From positions 1 to 36,927 of the forward strand of contig JALPYG010000003.1 in the NCBI GenBank assembly GCA_023271215.1: a DNA stretch of 36,927 bases, in the 5' to 3' direction. Source of the DNA: Dehalococcoidia bacterium (lineage in GTDB: Bacteria; Chloroflexota; Dehalococcoidia; SZUA-161; SpSt-899). Of this stretch, positions 30,229-36,927 are shown piece by piece (the stretch's first letter is position 1; each line of letters opens with the position of its first letter). The translations under genes were made by a program, and so were the position numbers. A model generated the notes under the pieces. The model searched no databases and was not told where the DNA came from. It was given only the letters and a program-made list of their open reading frames with translations.

Positions 30229-33200
30229 ATGAATCTCTCCGGCTTGCGGGCGCTGATGCGGGATGTTCCCGCTTACCACCAGCTTATCCAGGGTAATGGC
30301 AGACAAAAGACGGTAGTCCTCGAGGCCGCCACACCCTTTCTCCTGGCCTGTCTCTATCACGATCTCGGTGTGCCACTCTTGGTCGTCACTCCCGGAGTTG
30401 AAAGAGCGAAGGGACTACACGAGGAGCTATCAAAATGGTGTCATCCCGATGCTCCGGTGCGTCTATTTCCTGAAATTGACATTCCCCCCTACGAGCGCCT
30501 TGCCCCCGATCCCTCGACTGTCCAGCAGAGATTGCAGGTACTGTCCAGACTGAACGAGTGGGATAGGTTGAGCTTGCCTCCCCTGATCGTAGCCTCGGCT
30601 TATGCCGTAGCCCGGAAGACCCTATCCCCGGCTGATTTTGCCTCCGCCTGCCAGGTGGTGAAAAAGGGAATGCGCATTGAACCAGATACACTTATCGCGC
30701 AGTGGATACGCCTGGGTTACGAAATGGCCCAGGTGATAGAGACACCGGGAACCATCAGCAAGCGAGGCGGCATCGTAGATGTATTCTCACCAGGCAATGA
30801 CCTCCCGGCCCGGATCGAGTTCCTCGGAGACGAAGTCGAGAGCATCCGATGGTTTGACCCGGGCACCCAGCGCTCGGTGGGATTCACCGATTCGGTAGCA
30901 ATTGTACCCGCCGGGGAGCTCCCCCCGCCGGAGAGGGAACTCATCGAAGGGTCGTTTGGCGAAAACGGCGGCGCCATAACCGACTACCTCCCTCGCGAGT
31001 CGCTGGTTGTTCTTGACGACCCCGAAGGAATTGTCGCCGAAGCGATCTGGGAGTCTGAAGCCGCAGGATTGCGTCCCGACCATTTCACTTGGTCTGAGAT
31101 ACGGGAGAGGCTGGGGACAATCAAGCAACTGCTCTCGCTCCAGAAATGGGGAGATGAGAGGGTGAGCTCTCTATTTGACTTCGGCGCAGCCCCTGGCTAC
31201 GGGGGCCAAGTCTCCCGTTTTCTGGAAGACACAGAGACCGGTCTGAAGGGTGGCAGACGGATCGTGGTCGTTTCCCAGCAGTCCGAGAGGCTTTCCGAGC
31301 TTCTTCGGGAACGGGATATCCAGGCTTCTCCACAGGCACAACTGGATCAATTGCCACCATTGGGTTCGCTGACCCTGGTTCATGGCTCGTTGGCCGGCGG
31401 TTGGGCCTGGAATGGGACCCTGCTGCTCACCGATGCCGAGCTCTTTGGATTCGTAAAGAAGCGTCGGCCGGCTCCCAAGCGCCGTGCCGAGCAGAAGGTC
31501 TTACTTGCCGACCTATCCGTTGGCGACCATGTGGTCCACGTCGATCACGGTATCGCCATGTTTTCCGGGATAACCCGCATCGCCTCGGATGGCACGGAGC
31601 GCGAGTATCTGATCCTGGAGTACGCCGAGGGTGACCGGCTGTATCTTCCTTCCGATCAGGTGGACCGAGTAGCCCGTTATATCGGCTCCAGCGGTTATTT
31701 CCCCTCCCTCAGCCGGCTGAGCACCCAGGAATGGACTCGCACCAAAGAGCGGGTCAAGAAGGCAGCGGCTGAGCTGGCCCAGGAACTCGTCGCCATTTAT
31801 GCTTCACGGGAGATATCCTCCGGAATTGGCTTCTCGCCGGATACCGTGTGGCAGCAGGAATTTGAAGCCTCCTTCCCCTATGTGGAGACCCCCGATCAAT
31901 TGGAAACGATCCGCAGTGTAAAAGAGGACATGGAGAAATCCAGGCCAATGGACCGACTGGTGTGCGGCGATGTGGGCTACGGTAAGACCGAGGTGGCGGT
32001 CCGGGCTGCCTTCAAGGCGGTGATGGACGGTATGCAGGTGGCCGTCCTGGTGCCGACTACCGTCCTTGCCCAGCAGCACTTCATCACTTTTGCCGAAAGG
32101 CTGGCCGCCTTTCCCATAAAGATCGAAGCGCTGAGCCGGTTTCGTTCCCCCAGGGAGCAGCAAGATGTGCTGGCGAGATTGGCAAACGGCGCTGTCGACA
32201 TCTGCATCGGGACGCACCGTCTGCTGCAGAGGGACGTGGTATTCAAGGATTTGGGGCTGGTCATCATCGACGAGGAACAGAAATTCGGGGTGGCGCACAA
32301 GGAACGGCTCAAGCAGTTGCGCCGGGAAGTAGACGTGCTCACGCTGAGCGCTACTCCCATCCCGCGCACCCTCCACATGTCGCTCATCGGGGTTCGCGAC
32401 ATGAGCACCATGGAGACTCCCCCGGAGGCGCGCCTGCCGATAAAAACCTATGTCGCCGAGTATAGCGATGAGCTGATTCGAAGCGCGATACTAAGGGAGT
32501 TGGACCGCAATGGGCAGATCTTTTTCGTGCACAACCGGGTGCAGAGCATCGCCTATGTTGCCGGCCGGCTGAGGGATTTGCTGCCCGAGGCCAGAATTGC
32601 CGTCGCCCACGGGCAAATGCCTGAGGAATTACTGGAATCGGTGATGGTCGATTTCATCGCCGGCAAGGTTGACGTGCTGGTTTGCACCGTGATCGTCGAG
32701 TCGGGGCTGGACTTACCGAATGTTAACACCTTGATAGTCAATCAGTCCGACAAGCTGGGTTTGACCCAACTGTATCATCTGCGGGGCAGGGTGGGGCGGG
32801 GAGACGTCCGGGCATATGCCTATTTTCTGTATGAAAAGGGCAAGCGGCTGACCGAGCCGGCCCGGAAACGCCTCAAGACCATCTTTGAGGCCGCCGAGCT
32901 CGGTGCGGGGTTCCGCATCGCCATGAAGGACCTCGAAATCCGCGGGGCGGGCAATATCCTGGGGCCGGAGCAGAGCGGCCACATTGGGGCGGTGGGGTTC
33001 GACCTGTACTGCCGGTTGCTGTCCGAGGCAGTGGAGGAACTGAAAAGCGGGGAGGAGAAGCGAGGCCCTCGACGTGCTCCCCTCACCGTCGATCTACCCA
33101 TTACGGCCTATATTCCGGAAGACTACGTGCCTGATCTAAACACTCGCCTGGCCCTTTACCAGAGGCTGGCGAATCTCGATTCCATGAAGCGGATCGAGGA

Positions 33201-33504
33201 TATCCGTCAGGAACTCAAAGACCGGTTCGGCCGGATGCCTCTACCGGTTCAGAATCTGCTCTATCTGGTCAGAATCAAACTCCTGGGTACTGAAGCCGGC
33301 GTTCAGAAAATCTCCGCCGAGGGCAAGCAGATTCTGCTCCGGATGGGGAGCGAGGCGAAGGTGGACAGGGCCTTGCTGCAAAGCAGTTTTGGCAGTAGCT
33401 TGAAGGTGGGCACAACCCAGGTGAGACTGGACAAGAGGCAACTCGGTCAGCACTGGGCAAGGGTACTCGAAGCTGTGTTGCGGTCGATGGCCGCGAGTCG
33501 ATAG
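30229..33504 (+). CDS. mfd: Transcription-repair coupling factor Mfd
   Basis: A 1091-residue SF2 translocase that removes RNA polymerase stalled at DNA damage and recruits UvrA. The N-terminal UvrB-like part has EIDIPPYERLAPDPS and GTISKRGGIVDVF. The RNA-polymerase-interacting domain has VGDHVVHVDHGIAMF. The helicase motor has Walker A GDVGYGKTEVAVRAAF near 580, DEEQ (IIDEEQKFGVAHKERLK) and LSATPIPRTLHMSL. Motif VI is QLYHLRGRVGRGD, followed by the TRG region (GAGNILGPEQSGHIGAVGFDLY) and the C-terminal domain (LPITAYIPEDYVPD, RLALYQRL). The length is slightly below the usual 1150. The 3' end runs into GATAGTC heptamers (33500-33527), which supply the stop codon. Confidence 0.97.
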   Translation: MNLSGLRALMRDVPAYHQLIQGNGRQKTVVLEAATPFLLACLYHDLGVPLLVVTPGVERAKGLHEELSKWCHPDAPVRLFPEIDIPPYERLAPDPSTVQQRLQVLSRLNEWDRLSLPPLIVASAYAVARKTLSPADFASACQVVKKGMRIEPDTLIAQWIRLGYEMAQVIETPGTISKRGGIVDVFSPGNDLPARIEFLGDEVESIRWFDPGTQRSVGFTDSVAIVPAGELPPPERELIEGSFGENGGAITDYLPRESLVVLDDPEGIVAEAIWESEAAGLRPDHFTWSEIRERLGTIKQLLSLQKWGDERVSSLFDFGAAPGYGGQVSRFLEDTETGLKGGRRIVVVSQQSERLSELLRERDIQASPQAQLDQLPPLGSLTLVHGSLAGGWAWNGTLLLTDAELFGFVKKRRPAPKRRAEQKVLLADLSVGDHVVHVDHGIAMFSGITRIASDGTEREYLILEYAEGDRLYLPSDQVDRVARYIGSSGYFPSLSRLSTQEWTRTKERVKKAAAELAQELVAIYASREISSGIGFSPDTVWQQEFEASFPYVETPDQLETIRSVKEDMEKSRPMDRLVCGDVGYGKTEVAVRAAFKAVMDGMQVAVLVPTTVLAQQHFITFAERLAAFPIKIEALSRFRSPREQQDVLARLANGAVDICIGTHRLLQRDVVFKDLGLVIIDEEQKFGVAHKERLKQLRREVDVLTLSATPIPRTLHMSLIGVRDMSTMETPPEARLPIKTYVAEYSDELIRSAILRELDRNGQIFFVHNRVQSIAYVAGRLRDLLPEARIAVAHGQMPEELLESVMVDFIAGKVDVLVCTVIVESGLDLPNVNTLIVNQSDKLGLTQLYHLRGRVGRGDVRAYAYFLYEKGKRLTEPARKRLKTIFEAAELGAGFRIAMKDLEIRGAGNILGPEQSGHIGAVGFDLYCRLLSEAVEELKSGEEKRGPRRAPLTVDLPITAYIPEDYVPDLNTRLALYQRLANLDSMKRIEDIRQELKDRFGRMPLPVQNLLYLVRIKLLGTEAGVQKISAEGKQILLRMGSEAKVDRALLQSSFGSSLKVGTTQVRLDKRQLGQHWARVLEAVLRSMAASR

Positions 33505-33528
33505 TCGATAGTCGATAGTCGATAGTCC
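33494..33528. repeat. GATAGTC heptamer tract at the end of mfd
   Basis: About four or five direct copies of GATAGTC, the first including the mfd stop codon (TAG). A partial complement (GACTATTG) follows at 33547. The tract lies between the convergent mfd and ilvE genes. Confidence 0.8.
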
Positions 33529-33571
33529 CCCACCCCTCCCCATGTGACTATTGCCTGCCGACTGCTGACCG

Positions 33572-34486
33572 CTATATAAAGTCCAACCAGTGGTAGTATC
33601 GCTCGTCCTTGCCTCTGACAATGTCGAAGAACTTGGCCTGAATCCTGGCCGTCAACTCTCCGCGGCCGCCGTTGCCGATGACCCTTCCATCAACTTCCCT
33701 GATAGGCGTCACCTCCGCGGCTGTTCCGGTAAGGAAGGCCTCATCGGCCAGGAAGAGTTCTTCACGCGATATATCCCTGCTGACAAAGGGAATGCCCATG
33801 TCTCTGGCAATGGTTATCGCCGAGTCCATGGTGATTCCCGAGAGTGCGCCGGCGCTCAGAGGAGGCGTAATAAGCGTGCCATTCTTGATGATGAATAGAT
33901 TCTCCCCCGCACCTTCGCATACCTGTCCGGCGAGGTTGAGCATTATCGCTTCATCGTAGCCACACTCCTGGGCCTCCAGAACAGCGAGCACTGAATTGCC
34001 ATAATTGGCGCTGGCCTTTGCCTGCGGCGGCAGCATACGGGAATCTATCCGCAGCCACGAGGATATCTTGCACCGAATCCCTTTCTCCATCCCCTCGACC
34101 CCCAGATAGGCTCCCCATTCCCAGGCAACGAGCGAAACGTCCACCGGATTCTGGCCAGGATTAACTCCCATCTCACCGACCCCGTAGTAGGCGATCGGAC
34201 GTATATAGCATTCTTTGAAGCCGTTGGCCTTGACGACCTGTCTCACCGCGATGCACAACTCATCAACGGAATAAGGCATATTCATCTGGTATATCTTGGC
34301 GCTATCAGCCAGCCTTTGCATGTGGTCTCTCGGCCGGAAAAGCGCCGAACCTCTGGTGGTTTCATAACACCTCACACTCTCGAACACCGCTGTGCCGTAG
34401 TGCAGCGCGTGAGTCAAGACATGAACCCTTGCCTCACCCCAGGGGATGAGTTCCCCGTTTAGCCAGATTTTTTCTGCTTTTTCCAT
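33572..34486 (-). CDS. ilvE: Branched-chain amino acid aminotransferase
   Basis: A 304-residue fold-type IV PLP aminotransferase that interconverts Leu, Ile and Val with their 2-oxo acids. Visible are KIWLNGELIPWGEARVHVLTHALHYGTAVFE at the start, YIRPIAYYG, the PLP lysine in PQAKASANYGNSVLA, EAIMLNLAGQVCEGAGENLF, LSGITMDSAITIARDMGI and AFLTGTAAEVTPIREVDGR. The substrate loop fits IlvE better than D-amino acid aminotransferase. ATG 34486 follows AGGAGGGTGAC; the longer frame from 34522 adds residues without family support. It is transcribed divergently from nfeD. Confidence 0.93.
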   Translation of the reverse strand: MEKAEKIWLNGELIPWGEARVHVLTHALHYGTAVFESVRCYETTRGSALFRPRDHMQRLADSAKIYQMNMPYSVDELCIAVRQVVKANGFKECYIRPIAYYGVGEMGVNPGQNPVDVSLVAWEWGAYLGVEGMEKGIRCKISSWLRIDSRMLPPQAKASANYGNSVLAVLEAQECGYDEAIMLNLAGQVCEGAGENLFIIKNGTLITPPLSAGALSGITMDSAITIARDMGIPFVSRDISREELFLADEAFLTGTAAEVTPIREVDGRVIGNGGRGELTARIQAKFFDIVRGKDERYYHWLDFI

Positions 34487-34520
34487 GTCACCCTCCTGAC
34501 AGGAGCCTCTCACTGCTCTC

Positions 34521-34530
34521 ATTATAGCAT
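34521..34530 (-). promoter_or_regulatory. Extended -10 promoter of ilvE
   Basis: On the minus strand ATGCTATAAT (34530-34521) gives TATAAT with an upstream TG at the extended -10 position. No good -35 is seen. It lies 35 bp before the ilvE start and within 4 bp of the divergent nfeD promoter. Confidence 0.5.
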
Positions 34531-34533
34531 AGG

Positions 34534-34562
34534 TTTACAAAAAGGTGGAAATCAGTTATAAT
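34534..34562 (+). promoter_or_regulatory. Promoter of the nfeD-slipin operon
   Basis: TTTACA (34534-34539) and TATAAT (34557-34562) with a 17-bp spacer. It is divergent from the ilvE -10, and the upstream regions overlap. Confidence 0.7.
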
Positions 34563-34606
34563 GGAAGTTGAATGGGAGATACTGGTGGATTTGACGGAGG
34601 CATGCA

Positions 34607-35893
34607 ATGAGAAAATGTATGCGCATTTTCTTTCTATTGATCTTTATCCTGGGCATTCTATCCGCGGGAATGGCCAGTGCTGCTTCCCCGGTTATTCACG
34701 TGCTCCAGGTTGACGGAATCATCGTCCCGGTGGTGGCCGATTTTATCGACCAGGGAATCACCGAGGCCGAGGACCGCGGGGCCGCCGCACTGGTGATTAA
34801 GCTGAATACCCCTGGTGGTACAGTTCCCCCCACCAGAGACATCGTAGAGCGAATCCTCGCTGCTCGAGTGCCGGTGGTGGTCTATGTCGACCGCTGGGCC
34901 GGCTCTGCAGGCACCTTTATCACCCTGGCTTCCCACGTAGCGGCGATGGCACCGGGCAGTAATATCGGCGCAGCTACCCCCGTAGCATTGGGGGAGGGCG
35001 AGGTGCCAGACGAGGCACAACGAAAAGCGATTGAGGATGCGGCCGCTTGGATCAGAAGCATCGCCGAAATGCGCGGTCGCAACCCTGAGCAGGCTGACTT
35101 GACCGTCACCGAAGGTAAGTCTTTTACCGATAGCGAAGCCTTAGAGGCTAACCTCATCGATCTGCGGGCCGACAGCCTCCAGGATCTTATCTCGCAGCTT
35201 GACGGGATGGAGGTAACAATTCACGGAGAGGAGATAATCCTTAACACCGAAGAGTACGTACTGGATGAAATCGAGATGACCCTCGTCCAGCGCTTTCTCC
35301 ATGCGATAAGCGATCCCAATATCGCCTATACTCTCCTGAGCATTGGCTTGCTGGGGCTCACATTGGAGCTTTACAGCCCGGGCACCATCTTTCCCGGTGT
35401 AGTAGGTGCCATCAGCCTTCTGCTGGCATTCTATTCTCTGGCGATGCTCGAGGCCTACTGGGCGGGGATTATCCTGATCCTGCTTGCATTTGCTCTCTTT
35501 GCGACCGAGGTGTTCGTTGCCAGCGGGGGTCTGCTCACCGCCGGGGGGTTGGCGGCGCTGATATTCGGGTCTTTAATACTGTTCGATGGGCGGCCAGCGA
35601 TGCTCGATATAGACTGGTGGCTCATCGCCATTGTAGCGGTCAGCGTCGGAGCTTTCTTTATCTTTGTGGTTCAGGCGGTGGTGCGCACCCAGCGCCGCAA
35701 GCAACCGACGGGGCAAGAAGGGCTCATCGGCATGGTAGCAGAGGTCAAGAGTGCGCTAAATCCCAGGGGGACCGTGTTCGTACACGGTGAACTCTGGGAG
35801 GCTATACTGGATGAGGGACAGGCCGATCCCGGAGAGGAGGTAACGGTAACCGACGTAAGAGGTTTGAAACTCAGGGTGACCAAAAACAAATAG
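34607..35893 (+). CDS. NfeD-family membrane serine protease (long form)
   Basis: A 428-residue protein. It has a signal peptide (about 1-26, FFLLIFILGILSAG...ASAA), then a ClpP/SppA-like protease domain with LNTPGGTVPPTRDIV and the nucleophile loop WAGSAGTFIT. Four or so membrane segments follow (about 240-350: YTLLSIGLLGLTLELY, GVVGAISLLLAFYSLAMLE, AGIILILLAFALFATEVFVA, WWLIAIVAVSVGAFFIFVV). It ends in a C-terminal OB-fold NfeD domain (GMVAEVKSALNPRGTVFVHGELWEA). Long NfeD proteins cleave the hydrophobic tail of their partner stomatin. The slipin gene follows after 11 bp, which supports that pairing. GGAGG lies 6 nt before ATG 34607. Confidence 0.93.
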   Translation: MRKCMRIFFLLIFILGILSAGMASAASPVIHVLQVDGIIVPVVADFIDQGITEAEDRGAAALVIKLNTPGGTVPPTRDIVERILAARVPVVVYVDRWAGSAGTFITLASHVAAMAPGSNIGAATPVALGEGEVPDEAQRKAIEDAAAWIRSIAEMRGRNPEQADLTVTEGKSFTDSEALEANLIDLRADSLQDLISQLDGMEVTIHGEEIILNTEEYVLDEIEMTLVQRFLHAISDPNIAYTLLSIGLLGLTLELYSPGTIFPGVVGAISLLLAFYSLAMLEAYWAGIILILLAFALFATEVFVASGGLLTAGGLAALIFGSLILFDGRPAMLDIDWWLIAIVAVSVGAFFIFVVQAVVRTQRRKQPTGQEGLIGMVAEVKSALNPRGTVFVHGELWEAILDEGQADPGEEVTVTDVRGLKLRVTKNK

Positions 35894-35904
35894 GAGGTCT
35901 GTAA

Positions 35905-36687
35905 ATGGAAGGTTTGATACTGGTGGTCATAATATTATTTGTGGCGCTGATAGTCATCACGTCGGCGGTGAGGATCGTCCGGCAGTATGAGCTGGGGGTG
36001 GTCCTCAGATTCGGCCGGTTGGTGGGAACCAAGAAGCCGGGGCTTCGGATCATCATCCCCTTCGTCGACGAGATGCGGAAGATAGACACTCGCACCGTTA
36101 CCATCGATGTCCCCTCCCAGGAGGTGCTTACCAGAGACAATGTGACCACGAGGGTTAACGCCGTGGTATTCCTGCGAGTGATGGACCCGGAAAAAGCGGT
36201 GGTGGATGTGTTCGACTTCAGAGTGGCAACCTACCAGATGGCCCAGACGACCTTGCGCAGTGTACTGGGGCAGCACGAGCTCGATGACTTGCTTTCTCAG
36301 AGGGACAAGCTGAATCAGATGTTGCGACAGATCATCGATGACGCCACCGATCCCTGGGGGGTCAAGGTAAGCAGTGTAGAGATCAAGGATGTGGAGCTTC
36401 CCGCAGGTATGCAGCGGGCCATGGCTGCTCAAGCGGAGACCGAACGGGAGAGAAGGGCGAAGATCATCCACGCCGAAGGCGAACTCCAGGCTTCCGAGAA
36501 ACTGGCCCGGGCCGGGAAGATCATCGGCGAGGAGCCAACAACCCTCCAGTTGCGCTATCTTCAGACCCTGACTGACATAGCTACCGAAAAGACGAATACC
36601 GTGATCTTTCCCCTGCCTCTGGATATACTCCGGGCATTCATGTCCGACAGGGCTAAACGGGGCAGGGCTAAACGGGGCGAAGAGTAA
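35905..36687 (+). CDS. Slipin / stomatin-like SPFH (Band 7) protein
   Basis: A 260-residue protein. An N-terminal membrane hairpin (LILVVIILFVALIVITSAVRIV) is followed by the SPFH domain (QYELGVVLRFGRLVGTKKPGLRIIIPFVDEMRKIDTRTVTIDVPSQEVLTRDNV) and a coiled-coil tail (AETERERRAKIIHAEGELQASEKLARA). Slipins form membrane-associated oligomers and are partnered with NfeD proteases. AGGAGGTCTGTAA precedes the ATG. The last residues are RAKRG twice, encoded by a perfect tandem duplication of 15 bp (36649-36663 and 36664-36678). Confidence 0.93.
   Translation: MEGLILVVIILFVALIVITSAVRIVRQYELGVVLRFGRLVGTKKPGLRIIIPFVDEMRKIDTRTVTIDVPSQEVLTRDNVTTRVNAVVFLRVMDPEKAVVDVFDFRVATYQMAQTTLRSVLGQHELDDLLSQRDKLNQMLRQIIDDATDPWGVKVSSVEIKDVELPAGMQRAMAAQAETERERRAKIIHAEGELQASEKLARAGKIIGEEPTTLQLRYLQTLTDIATEKTNTVIFPLPLDILRAFMSDRAKRGRAKRGEE
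36649..36678 (+). repeat. Tandem 15-bp duplication at the slipin 3' end
   Basis: AGGGCTAAACGGGGC occurs twice in direct succession and encodes RAKRG-RAKRG. It is in frame and adds positive charge at the tail. Confidence 0.9.
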
Positions 36688-36756
36688 CCTGCTTTACCAG
36701 CAACTACTCAGGTTCAAAGTGCCGCGGTTCACGGTTCAAGGTTGTGGCCCCCTGCG

Positions 36757-36786
36757 AATCCTTGTGGACGGCACAGGGATTTTTTT
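36757..36786 (+). terminator. Rho-independent terminator of the nfeD-slipin operon
   Basis: AATCCTTGTG (36757-36766) and CACAGGGATT (36772-36781) form a 10-bp stem with one G-T wobble, a 5-nt loop and a T-run (36780-36786). Confidence 0.85.
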
Positions 36787-36805
36787 GGGCGTAACTGTTC
36801 AGCCA

Positions 36806-36927
36806 CTCTACGTCACCCTGACCCTGAACGCAGTGAGGGGGAAGGGTCTCTGAGATTCTTCGCGGAGCCTGTCCTGAGCGGAATGAGATTCTTCGCTGCG
36901 CTCAGAATGACAGAAGCGAAGGGCTCA
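36806..36927. repeat. Palindromic dispersed repeats at the window end
   Basis: Sequences of the GTCACCCTGA...AAGGGTCTC and GAGATTCTTCGCTGCGCTCAGAATGACA type, a repeat style common in anaerobe genomes, containing two copies of GAGATTCTTCGC (36852-36863 and 36884-36895). The element is cut by the window end. Confidence 0.6.

Noticed and set aside
31804-32376. Minus-strand 190-residue ORF inside mfd
   Set aside because: It is antisense to the Mfd helicase motor; no family features.

Overview
The window looks like a chromosomal segment of a strictly anaerobic bacterium of roughly 50% GC that degrades aromatic compounds. The evidence is an oxygen-sensitive, tungsten-type benzoyl-CoA reductase gene set, many ferredoxin and heterodisulfide-reductase-like genes, and no aerobic respiratory genes. 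Intergenic regions are full of 7-bp-period repeats. Anaerobic subsurface Chloroflexota (Dehalococcoidia-like) or a Desulfobacterota-like lineage would both fit. The sequence holds no rRNA or other marker that settles this, so the taxonomic guess is inference.

Layout. 1-3.3 kb: an IS4-type element (DUF6788 protein plus transposase), then a decayed second IS (1898-3319) with readable terminal inverted repeats and a 6-bp target duplication. 3.6-4.1 kb: a HIT hydrolase. 4.2-17.4 kb: a PaaX-family regulator with a clear promoter and palindrome, followed with no gap by a gene set in the order bamB-bamC-bamD-(fdhD)-bamE-bamF-bamG-bamH-bamI. This is the complete class II benzoyl-CoA reductase complex. 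17.4-20.8 kb: a large HdrA with a GltD/NfnB-like NAD(P)H module inserted in its middle. 20.9-23.3 kb: a frameshifted GxxExxY gene between inverted repeats, a crotonase that looks like the dienoyl-CoA hydratase following the reductase, and a broken NDP-forming acyl-CoA synthetase. 23.3-26.2 kb (minus strand): four genes encoding a small helical protein, a PP2C phosphatase, an ESCRT-III/Snf7-like protein and a Vps4-like AAA ATPase with an MIT-like N-terminus. 26.2-27.4 kb: toxin-antitoxin remnants. 27.4-28.4 kb: repeats and a serine-recombinase remnant. 28.4-36.9 kb: housekeeping genes, namely a radical SAM protein, tRNA-Met(CAT), tRNA-Pro(GGG), mfd, a branched-chain aminotransferase and an nfeD-slipin operon.

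How the genes work together. BamB (W enzyme) with BamC would reduce the benzoyl-CoA ring. BamD-BamI (HdrD-, HdrA-, MvhD-, NuoE-, NuoF- and NuoG-like) would supply very low-potential electrons by flavin-based bifurcation. The HdrA-GltD fusion may add an NAD(P)H input or output. The crotonase would hydrate the dienoyl-CoA product. PaaX, co-transcribed with bamB, would sense a CoA thioester.

The most unexpected element is the ESCRT-III-like/Vps4-like pair, three nucleotides apart and next to a PP2C phosphatase gene. That is a eukaryote/archaea-style membrane-remodelling module in what otherwise reads as a bacterial genome. A second striking layer is the family of heptamer tandem repeats, which fills intergenic gaps, supplies stop codons to several genes and lies in frame inside two open genes.
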